A stretch of DNA of 39,148 nt from an uncultured Bacteroidales bacterium (lineage in GTDB: Bacteria > Bacteroidota > Bacteroidia > Bacteroidales > Paludibacteraceae): contig ONMV01000013.1 in assembly GCA_900319005.1 (NCBI GenBank), positions 1 to 39,148 on the forward strand, written 5' to 3'. The translations under genes and the position numbers were made by a program. Under the pieces are notes generated by a model. It was not told the origin of the DNA, did no database searches, and worked only from the letters and a program-made list of their open reading frames with translations. Positions 24,684 to 34,339 of the stretch are shown here, piece by piece. The first letter of the stretch is position 1, and every line of letters begins with the position of its first letter.

Positions 24684-26767
24684 ATAAGGTTATAAATATC
24701 AAATCCATGGCACGGATTATTCTTGTATTATCGCTTATTCTATATCCGCTTCTTGCGTGGTCGCAAGACCCTTGGACTATCCGTACTGACCAACCCCTGC
24801 AAGGGGATTACTATGGTATCACCTCTGCTAACGGACAGATAGGACTTGTCAGCAGTCGCCATCCCCTCCAAGTGGACAAAGTAGTCGTCGGAGGATTGTA
24901 CGACATATACGGTTCGGGTAGAGTCAACAACTTCTTCCCGAACATCAACCCCCTTGACATCCTCCTCCAAGTCAATGGCACGGAGATACAACCCGAATCC
25001 GTCGCAGACTACTCCCAGCAACTCGACTTCCATAACGCTGCTTTCACCGGCACCTTTACCTGTCCGGACCAACTACAAGTGCAGTACACCACCGTTGCCC
25101 TGCGCCATATGCCCTATGGCTTCCTCACCGACATGCGTCTCATCGCCCTCGCGGACATAGACCTCACGGTCACCAACCGCCATCGCGTGCCGGACAACCT
25201 GCCCGAACCGCATTCCTTTTTCTCGCGTGTCAAGAACAACGGTAGCCCGTTTGTTAAGAAATACCCCGTACACTACCTGCTCTCCACGACCGCGCAGTCG
25301 CCCTCCGGTAGACATACCCTTGCCGCCACCACCGCTTTCCTCTTCCCCGATGCACCGGCAGAAGGCACTCCCTATAAACCAGTGCTCATCGAAGACTCAA
25401 CCTCCCGTGCCAACGGAATGGCATTCACCTGTCACCTTGCACAAGGCGACACTCTCCATCTATGTCTTGTGGGAAACATCCTCGCCTCTAACGTCGTACC
25501 CGACACACGCAACGAGACAGAACGGCTCACCCTCTTCCAACTGCTCGAAGGCTACGACCGGCTCTGGCAACGCCATAATGAGGCGTGGGCGGACCTTTGG
25601 CAATCCGACATCATCATCGAAGGGGATCCGCAAGCACAGCAGGACATCCGTTCCATGCTCTATCACCATTATGCCTTCTATCGGACCGATGCGCCCTCCT
25701 CATGCTCACCTATGGGATTATCCGGACTCGGGTATAAAGGACACGTCTTCTGGGACTCCGAGACATGGATGTACCCCGTACTTCTGCTCATGCAACCCGA
25801 CATGGCACGGCAGATGCTCCAATACCGTTTCGACCGTATGCCTGCCGCACGGCAAAACGCCTACATGCACGGGTACAAAGGTATCATGTTCCCTTGGGAG
25901 AGTGCTGCTACGGGACATGAAGAGACCCCTCTTCCGAATCTATATCCCGAAGCAGAGAACCATATCACGGCGGATATAGCGAACGCCTGCTGGCAGTATT
26001 ATTGCGTCACGCATGACAAACAATGGTTGTCCTCCGTCGGTTATCCCCTTATCCGTGAAGCTGCTGATTTCTGGGTGAGCCGTATCGAACCCAATGGCGA
26101 CATCATCAATATCATCGGTGCCGATGAATGGAACCAGAATATCTATGGCGGCAAAAACGTCAATAACAATGCCTATACCATCGGGGCAGCACAAACAACC
26201 CTACACGCTGCTGCGGCTGCAGCCAAAGTACTGCGTATCAAACCTGATCCCGCTTGGCAGCAGGCGGCCTCTAAACTACATCTGTCTTACCTGCCTTCCG
26301 GCATCATCGCCGAGCACGCTACCTACAACGGCGAACCTGTCAAGCAAGCCGATGTCGTGCTGTTGGCTTTCCCTTTGCATGAACTGACTGACCCGAAAAC
26401 GATAGCGCAGACATTGGCGTACTATATTCCCACAGTGCCGGAGAAACGCACACCGGCAATGTCTAAGTCTATCTATGCCACGCTATATGCTCGTCTTGGA
26501 GATGCCGATAACGCTATCTACTGGTGGCGAGACTCCTATCTGCCGAATCTCAACCCGCCCTTCCGCGTAGTAGCAGAGTTTAACGGCGGAACCAACCCGT
26601 ATTTCATTACCGGAGCAGGAGGTGCACTCCAGACACTCCTCTTCGGCTTTGCCGGACTTGACATAACCGGCAAAGGGCTCAAACAAGCTTACCGTCCGGT
26701 GCTACCCAAAGAGTGGAAGTCACTTACAATACGGCGGAAGGGATATCATGATATCGTAATCAAATAA
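24680..26767 (+). CDS. Glycoside hydrolase family 65 (alpha-glucosidase, kojibiosidase-like)
   Basis: 695 residues with an N-terminal export signal (about 1-28, ending LLAWSQ). An N-terminal beta-sandwich (about 30-280) is followed by an (alpha/alpha)6 barrel. GH65 features are GYKGHVFWDSETWMYP (about 350), the GYKGIMFPWESAATGHEE stretch (about 397) and GADEWNQN (about 480), whose Glu is the expected catalytic acid. Family members hydrolyse or phosphorolyse alpha-linked glucose disaccharides (trehalose, kojibiose) or glucosyl-galactosyl-hydroxylysine. An exported form is more likely a hydrolase than a phosphorylase. The start overlaps the preceding stop by four bases. The exact linkage is not known. 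Confidence 0.85.
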   Translation: MNKVINIKSMARIILVLSLILYPLLAWSQDPWTIRTDQPLQGDYYGITSANGQIGLVSSRHPLQVDKVVVGGLYDIYGSGRVNNFFPNINPLDILLQVNGTEIQPESVADYSQQLDFHNAAFTGTFTCPDQLQVQYTTVALRHMPYGFLTDMRLIALADIDLTVTNRHRVPDNLPEPHSFFSRVKNNGSPFVKKYPVHYLLSTTAQSPSGRHTLAATTAFLFPDAPAEGTPYKPVLIEDSTSRANGMAFTCHLAQGDTLHLCLVGNILASNVVPDTRNETERLTLFQLLEGYDRLWQRHNEAWADLWQSDIIIEGDPQAQQDIRSMLYHHYAFYRTDAPSSCSPMGLSGLGYKGHVFWDSETWMYPVLLLMQPDMARQMLQYRFDRMPAARQNAYMHGYKGIMFPWESAATGHEETPLPNLYPEAENHITADIANACWQYYCVTHDKQWLSSVGYPLIREAADFWVSRIEPNGDIINIIGADEWNQNIYGGKNVNNNAYTIGAAQTTLHAAAAAAKVLRIKPDPAWQQAASKLHLSYLPSGIIAEHATYNGEPVKQADVVLLAFPLHELTDPKTIAQTLAYYIPTVPEKRTPAMSKSIYATLYARLGDADNAIYWWRDSYLPNLNPPFRVVAEFNGGTNPYFITGAGGALQTLLFGFAGLDITGKGLKQAYRPVLPKEWKSLTIRRKGYHDIVIK

Positions 26768-26778
26768 ATGATAAACAT

Positions 26779-28209
26779 ATGACTCGTAAAGAATTTCTTC
26801 AAACGCTCGGTATCGGAGCGGCTACCATTTCGGTCGCCTCTTTGCCGGGCTCGTCCCTTTTGCATGCTGCGGAAGCGGACACTGCCAAGGCAAATCTTCC
26901 TAAGAATGCAGAGCGGCTCTCGTTTGGTTTGCCTGATCAGGAAGCAAAGGTGCTGCGGCCTGTCACGGCGATTGTTATCGGTGCGGGTTCACGGGGCTCT
27001 GTTTACGCTTCGTATAGCAAGCAATATCCCGCATCTATGCAAATAGTGGGAGTGGCGGATATCAATGCTGTTCGACGCGAGCAGATGGCGAAAGAATATG
27101 GTATCCCTTCAGACTATCAGTTCGGTGACTGGTCCGAGGTATTCCGTGTGCCTAAGTTTGCGGACACGGTTATAATCGCTACGCCCGATAATGTGCATTA
27201 TCATCCTTGTATGCGGGCCTTGGCTGCCGGCTATGATGTGCTATTGGAAAAACCGATTGCGCAAACTGCCAAGGAATGTACCGACATCCTCCGTCAGGCA
27301 CGTAAGTACGGTCGCCTTGTCGGCGTTTGTCATGTGTTGCGGTATGCCCCGTATTTCCGGGCACTCAAACGAGTGATTGACGAGGGAAGAATTGGGGATA
27401 TAGTCAGCATACAGCATCTCGAACCTATCCGATTCCATCATATGGCGCACTCCTATGTGCGAGGCAATTGGCATTCCGCCAAAGAAACAACGCCTATCAT
27501 CATTGCCAAATCATGCCATGACTTGGATATTGTCCGATGGCTGCTTGGCAAACCATGCAGGCGCGTGTCTGCTTTCGGAGACCTGTCTTTCTTTGTACAT
27601 AAGAACGAACCGCAAGGCGCCGCCGACCGATGCTTCGACTGCGCAGTAGAGAAGCAATGTCCCTTCTCCGCCTTGAAGATTTATTTACGTGAACATCGGT
27701 ATTTGTATGTCTTTGACGCGCTGCCTAAAGACAGGCTCGCTAAAGATGCCAAGATCACAGACTATCTGCGTACCACCGATTATGGCCGCTGCGTCTTCCG
27801 TTGTCAAAACGACCAGTGCGACCATTATGTATGCAATCTCGAGTTTGCCGGACCCGATGGAACAATTCCTTCCACAGCATCACTCCAAGTAGAGGCACTC
27901 ACTTCCTATGGCGGACGGAAAACGCGTATCATGGGTACGAAAGGCGATATCGTAGGGGATATGGAAACCTTCACGCTTACGGATTTCCTTACAGGCAAAC
28001 AGTATGTCTGGGATGAAGACATCAGCAAACTGCCCGGCTATGAAGGACATGCAGGAGGCGACTGGGGTATCGTTAAAGATTTTGTACTCGCTGTGGCTAA
28101 TCAGGATGAGAAATACCTGTCCTCTACCATTGATGTGTCCGTCGAAAGCCATGTCATGGGTTTCCGCGCCGAAGAGGCCCGACTGAAAAATAAAATCGTC
28201 AAATTATAA
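26779..28209 (+). CDS. Gfo/Idh/MocA-family oxidoreductase with Tat-like N-terminus
   Basis: 476 residues. The N-terminus TRKEFLQTLGIGAATISVASLPG resembles a twin-arginine signal in which the second Arg is Lys. A Rossmann domain follows with VIGAGSRGSVYASY (about 71), ATPDNVHYHPC and EKPIAQT (Glu157, Lys158, Pro159), then the C-terminal sheet domain with KSCHDLDIVRWLLG. A cysteine group CFDCAVEKQC near residue 288 may bind metal. These NAD(P)-dependent enzymes oxidise, reduce or (in GH109) cleave sugars. It starts 11 bases after GH65; TatA/TatC genes lie about 6 kb downstream. Export through Tat is plausible but the imperfect motif leaves doubt. Confidence 0.88.
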   Translation: MTRKEFLQTLGIGAATISVASLPGSSLLHAAEADTAKANLPKNAERLSFGLPDQEAKVLRPVTAIVIGAGSRGSVYASYSKQYPASMQIVGVADINAVRREQMAKEYGIPSDYQFGDWSEVFRVPKFADTVIIATPDNVHYHPCMRALAAGYDVLLEKPIAQTAKECTDILRQARKYGRLVGVCHVLRYAPYFRALKRVIDEGRIGDIVSIQHLEPIRFHHMAHSYVRGNWHSAKETTPIIIAKSCHDLDIVRWLLGKPCRRVSAFGDLSFFVHKNEPQGAADRCFDCAVEKQCPFSALKIYLREHRYLYVFDALPKDRLAKDAKITDYLRTTDYGRCVFRCQNDQCDHYVCNLEFAGPDGTIPSTASLQVEALTSYGGRKTRIMGTKGDIVGDMETFTLTDFLTGKQYVWDEDISKLPGYEGHAGGDWGIVKDFVLAVANQDEKYLSSTIDVSVESHVMGFRAEEARLKNKIVKL

Positions 28210-28214
28210 TCCGT

Positions 28215-29108
28215 ATGAAGCATACTTGTTTTTTCTTTTTGGTGCTTCTCTTTGCGGCTTGCTCCGCATCAGATGATGCTCCCCGTAGCGAACAGATTCG
28301 TGCAGATTTGCTTAACCCCGACTGTCCACGTGTGCTCGTGGCTTCCCACCGTGCCGACTGGCGAGGATGGCCCGAGAACTCCATCCCTGCCATTGAGTCT
28401 GCTATCGCGATGGGCGTGGATATCGTTGAACTCGATCTGCAATGTACCGCGGACAGCCAACTCATCATCATGCATGATTCCAAACTGAACCGCACCACTA
28501 CCGGCAAAGGAGTCATCGCCGAAATGACACTCGACTCCATCCGCACTTTCCGGCTCAAGAATGGTGTCTCTATCAAAACCCGTCATGAGATACCGACCCT
28601 CCGCGAAGTGCTGCTCCTCTGTAAAGACCGCGTGCTCATCAACCTCGATAAAGCCGATCGCTACTTCGACCTCGTTGTGCCTCTCCTTCAAGAGACCGGT
28701 ACGACCCGCCAGATCATCATGAAAGGACGCAAACCGGCAGACGAAGTGCGGGCTCTCTATGGTCAATACCTCGATGAGGTCATCTATATGCCCATCGTCG
28801 ATATGAACGATTCCGCTTCCGTGGAGACCTTCACTGCCCACCTCGCAAGCAACCCATGCGCTTTTGAACTGTGCTGGCGCACCGATGATACCTATGTCAA
28901 GCAGGCTTCTGCGCTCGCACAAGGCAAGTCTCTCCTCTGGGTTAACTGCCTTTGGGATACCCTCTGCGGAGGACATGAAGATGACGAAGCATACAAAGAC
29001 CCCGATGCCCATTACGGTTATCTCATCGACTCGCTCGGTTTTCGTATCATCCAGACCGACCGTCCCGAATATCTGATTAACTATCTTCAATCGAAGCATA
29101 AAAGATGA
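28215..29108 (+). CDS. Glycerophosphodiester phosphodiesterase, lipoprotein
   Basis: 297 residues. A lipoprotein signal ends LLFAAC (Cys16). The GDPD barrel shows ASHRADWRGWPENS (His45, Arg46, Glu54), VDIVELDLQ (Glu72, Asp74) and IIMHDSKLNRTTTG (His87, Asp88), the metal and catalytic residues of the family. It releases glycerol 3-phosphate from glycerophosphodiesters outside the cytoplasm. It starts five bases after the oxidoreductase. A remnant of an antiporter gene overlaps its stop, and an intact organophosphate antiporter is found at 31373, which recalls the glpQ-glpT pairing of other bacteria. Confidence 0.93.
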   Translation: MKHTCFFFLVLLFAACSASDDAPRSEQIRADLLNPDCPRVLVASHRADWRGWPENSIPAIESAIAMGVDIVELDLQCTADSQLIIMHDSKLNRTTTGKGVIAEMTLDSIRTFRLKNGVSIKTRHEIPTLREVLLLCKDRVLINLDKADRYFDLVVPLLQETGTTRQIIMKGRKPADEVRALYGQYLDEVIYMPIVDMNDSASVETFTAHLASNPCAFELCWRTDDTYVKQASALAQGKSLLWVNCLWDTLCGGHEDDEAYKDPDAHYGYLIDSLGFRIIQTDRPEYLINYLQSKHKR

Positions 29109-29307
29109 GTTTCTTCTCCAAATCACCTGCTGCTCCGTTACGTAACGAATCGGAACAGCAACGCAACGCCCGTTTCAAACGAATGCAATGGGCTTCCTTG
29201 ATGCCACCCAACTCGGTGTCATCTCATCCGCATTGTTGTCCAACTATGAGGGACCAAGTATAGCTATCAACAATGATCCGACCCCTGAAGGAGCTCAAGC
29301 ATTCTAA
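29105..29307 (+). pseudogene. Mosaic remnant of a second organophosphate antiporter gene
   Basis: The ATG overlaps the GDPD stop (ATGA). The start, MSFFSKSPAAPL and then SEQQRNARFKRMQWAS, matches the N-terminus of the intact antiporter at 31373; about 53 bases there differ at one position. The sequence then jumps from the equivalent of 31471 to the equivalent of 31562, losing 91 bases at a CTT microhomology, and this puts the original frame out of phase. After LGVISSALL it continues in frame into an unrelated 21-residue tail, NYEGPSIAINNDPTPEGAQA, ending in TAA. Thus pieces of at least two genes are fused here. The gene order suggests an ancestral GDPD-antiporter pair. Confidence 0.8.
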
Positions 29308-29320
29308 TTAAAATTGCCTT

Positions 29321-31279
29321 ATGCGCAACAACCTTTCCTCAAAGATAAGTTTTACCCGTATCCCTGAGTATCTTTACCGCACGGATGACGTGCTGGAGTT
29401 GAGTCGCGTGAGCCGCATGGAGAAAATCCCCACCGCTGTCTTTGAGACAGCGCGTGAGGGTGCCCATACGGTCGCACAACGCATCGCGGAACGTATTCGC
29501 GAAAAACAACGGGACAACAAGTCTATGGTTCTGTCACTGGTCAGTGGACAGACTATGACAGACGTATTCGATGAACTGGTGCGGATGTATACGGAAGAAA
29601 AACTCAGCTTCCGCAATGTTATCCTATTTAACCTCTTTGAGTACTATCCCTTGCCAACTATTGATGCGGCCTGCTTTGGACAGATACAGGAGCAATTCAT
29701 CAGTCGGGTGGATATCCCGCGGGAGAATATCTACACCTTCGATGCCTCCAAAGAGCAGAAAGACCTGATGTCCATGATTGCACATCTCGATCAGCGGATG
29801 CAGGAACTGGGAGGTGTCGATTTACAACTATTGGGTATCGGACGAAACGGAAATATCGGCTTCAATGAACCCGGTTCGCCCATGCAGAGTGCCACCCGAC
29901 TCGTTGTGCTGGATAATAACTCCAAAGAGGAAGCCAAATCCATCTTTGGTACGGTGGAGCAAGTACCACCCTTAGCCATCACTATGGGCTTGGGAACTAT
30001 CCTCCAAGCGAAAGAGATTCTCCTCTGCGCATGGGGAGAACATAAAGCGCAGCAGATAAAGACCGCCGTCGAAGGACCTGTAGATACCGCTTGTCCGGCT
30101 TCCGCACTCCAGATGCATGCTAATGCGCATATTTACTGCGACTTGGGTGCCGCTACGCTGCTCACCCGCATCCATCACCCGTGGCTTGTTACCTCCTGTC
30201 AATGGGATACTGCTCTCACACGCCGCGCGATCGTGTGGCTGTGCGAACAAACCGGCAAACCCATCCTCAAACTGACCAACCGCGACTACAACGACTTCGG
30301 ACTATCGGAACTCATCACCCAATACGGTTCGGCGTATGATTGTAACATCAAGGTCTTCAATGACCTCCAGCATACGATCACCGGTTGGCCCGGAGGAAAA
30401 CCCAATGTGGATGACTCCAACCGTCCCGAACGCGCCAAACCCTACCCAAAGGATATCCTCATCTTCTCTCCCCATCCGGACGATGACGTCATCTCCATGG
30501 GTGGTACATTCCAACGTCTCATCAAGCAGGGACATAACGTCCATGTAGCCTATGAGACCTCCGGCTGCATCGCCGTTGATGATTCCAACCTCCAGTACTT
30601 CCTTGATTTCATGAACGGGTACAAAGCGGTCATCCCTGACGCTCCTGTAACCGGTAACCCGTCACCCATTACCCTTGCGGATTATACGCCGCGTCAGATC
30701 CTCGACCTCAAAGCCCTTATTCGACGCGGAGAGGCTACTGCCGCGGATCGTTTCATGGGACTATCCGAAGACCATATCCACTTCCTCAACTTGCCTTTTT
30801 ACGAGACCGGAACGGTCAAGAAAGGAGATTTGACTCAGAGAGACGTAGATATTGTGAAGAATCTGCTAATGGCTATCCGCCCTCATGAACTCTTCGTTGC
30901 CGGTGATTTGGCTGACCCGCATGGTACCCACAAAGTGTGTCTCGATGCCGTACTGGCTGCACTCGACGAACTGAAAGCCACAGAGTCATGGTTGCGCGAC
31001 TGCCGTATATGGATGTACCGCGGTGCGTGGATGGAGTGGGAAGTAGATTTGATCGAGATGGCAGTACCGATGTCACCGGAAGAACTGCGGCATAAACGGA
31101 ACACCATCCTCCGGCATCAGTCGCAGATGGAGTCTGCACCCTTCATGGGCGATGACGAACGACTCTTCTGGCAACGTGCCGAAGACCGCAATCATGCCAC
31201 TGCCGAGCTGTACGCCCGTCTCGGACTCGCCAACTACGAAGCCATTGAGGCATTCGTACAGTATCATCTTTTGGGATAA
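29321..31279 (+). CDS. NagB-like domain fused to PIG-L/LmbE deacetylase
   Basis: 652 residues. Residues 1-300 resemble glucosamine-6-phosphate deaminase, but key motifs are altered: SGQT (75) in place of SGGTP, FNLFEYYPL (103-111) for the NMDEY loop, and GIGRNGNIGFNEPG (172-185), where the usual catalytic Asp and His are both Asn. The deaminase half may be inactive or act differently. After a linker, from about 375, a PIG-L/LmbE domain has the zinc motif SPHPDDDVISMGGT (near 384) and ADPHGTHK, consistent with N-acetylsugar deacetylation. Such fusions are common in Bacteroidales, usually annotated as NagB. The protein is cytoplasmic and lies between GDPD and the antiporter gene. Confidence 0.88.
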   Translation: MRNNLSSKISFTRIPEYLYRTDDVLELSRVSRMEKIPTAVFETAREGAHTVAQRIAERIREKQRDNKSMVLSLVSGQTMTDVFDELVRMYTEEKLSFRNVILFNLFEYYPLPTIDAACFGQIQEQFISRVDIPRENIYTFDASKEQKDLMSMIAHLDQRMQELGGVDLQLLGIGRNGNIGFNEPGSPMQSATRLVVLDNNSKEEAKSIFGTVEQVPPLAITMGLGTILQAKEILLCAWGEHKAQQIKTAVEGPVDTACPASALQMHANAHIYCDLGAATLLTRIHHPWLVTSCQWDTALTRRAIVWLCEQTGKPILKLTNRDYNDFGLSELITQYGSAYDCNIKVFNDLQHTITGWPGGKPNVDDSNRPERAKPYPKDILIFSPHPDDDVISMGGTFQRLIKQGHNVHVAYETSGCIAVDDSNLQYFLDFMNGYKAVIPDAPVTGNPSPITLADYTPRQILDLKALIRRGEATAADRFMGLSEDHIHFLNLPFYETGTVKKGDLTQRDVDIVKNLLMAIRPHELFVAGDLADPHGTHKVCLDAVLAALDELKATESWLRDCRIWMYRGAWMEWEVDLIEMAVPMSPEELRHKRNTILRHQSQMESAPFMGDDERLFWQRAEDRNHATAELYARLGLANYEAIEAFVQYHLLG

Positions 31280-31304
31280 TTTTTGACTTAAATATATTTT
31301 GACT

Positions 31305-31376
31305 ATGACAAATCCATTTTCTTTGGAAGGCAAGACCCTGGAGCAGATCACTACGATGTGGAGAAAAAAAATATGA
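31305..31376 (+). CDS. 23-codon leader-like ORF coupled to the antiporter gene
   Basis: MTNPFSLEGKTLEQITTMW followed by Arg-Lys-Lys-Ile; its TGA overlaps the antiporter ATG (ATGA). The first nine residues resemble the start of short-chain dehydrogenases, so this may be the relic of a deleted gene rather than a purposeful leader peptide. Evidence is limited to the open frame and the overlap. Confidence 0.35.
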   Translation: MTNPFSLEGKTLEQITTMWRKKI

Positions 31377-32764
31377 GATACAATTTCTTTCAAAAATCAC
31401 CTGTAGCCCCTCTCTGCGAAGAGTCGGAACAGCAACGCAACGCCCGTTTCAAACGAATGCAATGGGCTTCCTTCTTTGCCGTAACACTCGGTTACAGCAT
31501 GTACTACGTATGCCGGACATCCCTTAACGTAGTCAAGAAACCCATCATGGATGCCGGAGTACTTGATGCCAAACAACTCGGTGTCATCTCCTCCGCGCTC
31601 CTCTTTACCTATGCTATCGGTAAGTTCGTCAACGGCTTCCTTGCCGACCATTCGAACATACGCCGCTTCATGGCTACCGGTCTGCTCATCTCCACCGTCG
31701 CGAACATCGTTGTCGGACTGCTCGGACTTATCTCTGTCAAGGGTATGGTCATTTCACAAGGAGTGTTCTATGCCGTCTTCGCTGTTTTATGGGGCGTTAA
31801 CGGGTGGACACAGTCCATGGGTGCACCGCCTTGCGTCGTGGCTCTGTCAAGATGGTATCCCCTCTCGCGCAGAGGGTCGTTCTATGGATTCTGGTCTCTC
31901 TCCCATAACCTTGGTGAGTTCTTCTCTTTCCTCCTCGTTGGTGGACTCGTCTCCCTCCTCGGCTGGCAGTTCGGATTCATCGGGGCTGCCATCGCCGGTA
32001 TCATCGGCTTCCTGCTCATCGTCTTCCTCCTCCATGACTCACCCGAAGCGGAAGGAATGCCCTCCGTTGCCGTTATGGCTGGCGAGGAACAACCCGAGCA
32101 GAAAAAAGACCATTCCATCGGCTTCTCGCAGAAAGCCGTCCTCCGTAACCCCTATGTCTGGGTGCTCGCATTGGCTTCGGCTTTTATGTATGTTTCACGC
32201 TATGCGGTGAACGGATGGGGTGTGCTCTTCTTGCAGGAAGCAAAGGGATTTACCCTCGCTAATGCCACGCAGATTATCTCTATCAACGCGTTGCTCGGTA
32301 TTATTGGAACCGTCTTTTCCGGATGGCTCAGCGATGTGGCATTCAAAGGAAACCGCTATATCCCTGCCGTGGCAGCCGGTGTCCTTGAAGTGCTTGCGCT
32401 CATACTCTTCGCCTTTGGCGGTGATGCCGGATGGGTGAACATACTTGCCATGGTACTCTTCGGTATCGCCATCGGTGTGCTCATCTGTTTCCTTGGAGGA
32501 CTCATGGCGGTCGATATAGTACCGCGCGAAGCGTCAGGTGCAGCCCTCGGTGTCGTCGGCATCGCATCCTATGCTGCTGCCGGACTACAAGACATAGCCT
32601 CCGGGCTTCTCATTGATACCCATAAAACGGTCACTTCCGTGGTGGATGGAGTGGAGCAATATACTTATGACTTTACACCCGCTCTTATCTTCTGGATAAC
32701 CGCAGCTTCCCTCTCTGTCTTCCTTGTCTGCGTTGTATGGCATAAAGCCCGTAGTAAAAAATAA
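31373..32764 (+). CDS. Organophosphate:phosphate antiporter (GlpT/UhpT family, MFS)
   Basis: 463 residues from the ATG at 31373; a start at 31358 would add five residues. Twelve membrane segments can be followed, with a polar loop near the middle (EAEGMPSVAVMAGEEQPEQK). Family marks are SMYYVCRTSLNVVKKP, ALLFTYAIGKFVNGFLADHSNIR and WGVNGWTQSMGAPPCVVALSRWYPLSRRGSFYGFWSLSHN (I quote only parts), which are typical of OPA transporters. They swap glycerol 3-phosphate or hexose phosphate for phosphate. With the GDPD lipoprotein upstream, glycerol 3-phosphate is the likely cargo. A partial copy of its 5' end is at 29105. Confidence 0.92.
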   Translation: MRYNFFQKSPVAPLCEESEQQRNARFKRMQWASFFAVTLGYSMYYVCRTSLNVVKKPIMDAGVLDAKQLGVISSALLFTYAIGKFVNGFLADHSNIRRFMATGLLISTVANIVVGLLGLISVKGMVISQGVFYAVFAVLWGVNGWTQSMGAPPCVVALSRWYPLSRRGSFYGFWSLSHNLGEFFSFLLVGGLVSLLGWQFGFIGAAIAGIIGFLLIVFLLHDSPEAEGMPSVAVMAGEEQPEQKKDHSIGFSQKAVLRNPYVWVLALASAFMYVSRYAVNGWGVLFLQEAKGFTLANATQIISINALLGIIGTVFSGWLSDVAFKGNRYIPAVAAGVLEVLALILFAFGGDAGWVNILAMVLFGIAIGVLICFLGGLMAVDIVPREASGAALGVVGIASYAAAGLQDIASGLLIDTHKTVTSVVDGVEQYTYDFTPALIFWITAASLSVFLVCVVWHKARSKK

Positions 32765-32774
32765 AAAAAATAAT

Positions 32775-34313
32775 ATGAGACTTTTTATCTGCTTTACATC
32801 CTTGTTGCTCTCCTTGAGCATGTACGCGCTCACGCCGGCGCAAACGGTATGGCTATATCCTGATGGAGCTCCTGATTCAAATGGCTATACAGCCGCGGAT
32901 GAGTATGTTAAAAACGAGACTAAGATATATCAGATAGCCGAACCTCGGCTGGATATCTATCAACCCGATAGCACACCCAAAGGCATCCTCCTCTCAATCC
33001 CTGGAGGTGGATACTCCTTTGTCTCATCCGGGAATGAGGGAGTCAAGGTCGCGGAATATTTCGTGCCGCAAGGATACATCGTGGCGGTGCTCAAGTATCG
33101 CTTACCCAATAACCATGAGTATATCCCACTTCATGATGCCCTGCAATCCATACGCATTCTAAGGGATAGTGCAGAGGTATGGAAAACACCGGATGCTACC
33201 ATCGGTGTCATAGGCTTCTCGGCTGGAGGACATCTGGCGGCGTCGCTCTTGACCCATTATACCGATTCGGTCACTCGACCCGACTTCGGCATTCTCGTCT
33301 ATCCGGTCATCTCCATGGATAGTACCATCACCCATGCCGGTTCATGCAAACAACTCTTAGGTCCGCAACCTACCGAGGAACAACGACTTCTTTGGTCGGC
33401 TGAAAAGCAGGTGACACCGCAGACTCCTCCTTGTCTCATCGTTGCCTGTCAGGATGACCCTACTGTCAAAATAGAGAATAGTATCCGTTTTTATCAGGCA
33501 CTGACAGCGAACAATGTGCCATCATCCTTGCTCATCGTACCATTGGGTAAGCATGGATGGGGATTCTCGCGTCAGTTCCAGGATCGTGACCATATAGACA
33601 AACTGATTTCTGCCTTTATCGCCACCTCTTGCAAAGAAGATTACCAATCTATGCACATTCGCAAAGAGACACTCTTCGATCGAAACAAACGAACACGCGA
33701 TTGGGCTAAATTCAGGAGGTACGCAGACTCCAATGCCGAACTTGTAACCAATAAAACCAAAGTGAATGCGGTCTTCTATGGCAACAGTATCACTTATAAT
33801 TGGGCGAAGATGCGGCCTGAGTTTTTCCATTCCCACGGCTTTGTCGGACGTGGTATCAGCGGACAGACATCTTCGGAAATGTTGGTACGATTCCGGCAGG
33901 ATGTAATCGAACTGCATCCTAAAAACGTAGTCATCCTATGCGGCACCAATGATATCGCGCAGAACAACGGCACGATCTCGCTGGAGAACACGATGGGGAA
34001 TATCATCTCGATGTGCGAACTGGCGAAGGCGAATAAGATTCGTCCTGTTCTCTGCTCTGTCCTGCCTGCACGGTCTTTCCGTTGGAATCCGTTCGTCGTG
34101 GACGCTCCGCAGCAGATTCAGGCGCTCAATGAGATGATTAAAGCCTATGCGGCGAAAAACAAAATCCTGTATGTGGATTATTATAGCGCCATGGTGGATA
34201 CAGACGGAGGTCTGAAGAAAGGGCTGAGCAAGGATGAGGTGCATCCTCTGGAGGCCGGTTATGCCATCATGGAGCCTATCATTCTAAAAACGCTCAAAAT
34301 TCAGAATAAATAA
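32775..34313 (+). CDS. Secreted double esterase: alpha/beta hydrolase fused to SGNH hydrolase
   Basis: 512 residues from the ATG at 32775. Signal peptide (about 1-18, MRLFICFTSLLLSLSMYA). The first domain is an esterase/lipase with SIPGGGYSFVS (oxyanion loop), the nucleophile GFSAGGHLAAS (Ser near 148) and a late KHGWGF His. From about 300 the second domain is SGNH/GDSL: FYGNSITYNW (Ser near 337), GRGISGQTSSEML, ILCGTNDIA and the catalytic DEVHPLEAGY (near 487). Both halves look active. Such tandem esterases deacetylate xylan or other glycans in Bacteroidota. It follows the antiporter by ten bases. Confidence 0.9.
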   Translation: MRLFICFTSLLLSLSMYALTPAQTVWLYPDGAPDSNGYTAADEYVKNETKIYQIAEPRLDIYQPDSTPKGILLSIPGGGYSFVSSGNEGVKVAEYFVPQGYIVAVLKYRLPNNHEYIPLHDALQSIRILRDSAEVWKTPDATIGVIGFSAGGHLAASLLTHYTDSVTRPDFGILVYPVISMDSTITHAGSCKQLLGPQPTEEQRLLWSAEKQVTPQTPPCLIVACQDDPTVKIENSIRFYQALTANNVPSSLLIVPLGKHGWGFSRQFQDRDHIDKLISAFIATSCKEDYQSMHIRKETLFDRNKRTRDWAKFRRYADSNAELVTNKTKVNAVFYGNSITYNWAKMRPEFFHSHGFVGRGISGQTSSEMLVRFRQDVIELHPKNVVILCGTNDIAQNNGTISLENTMGNIISMCELAKANKIRPVLCSVLPARSFRWNPFVVDAPQQIQALNEMIKAYAAKNKILYVDYYSAMVDTDGGLKKGLSKDEVHPLEAGYAIMEPIILKTLKIQNK

Positions 34314-34339
34314 TAGTTAAACAAATTAATCTTAGTGTT

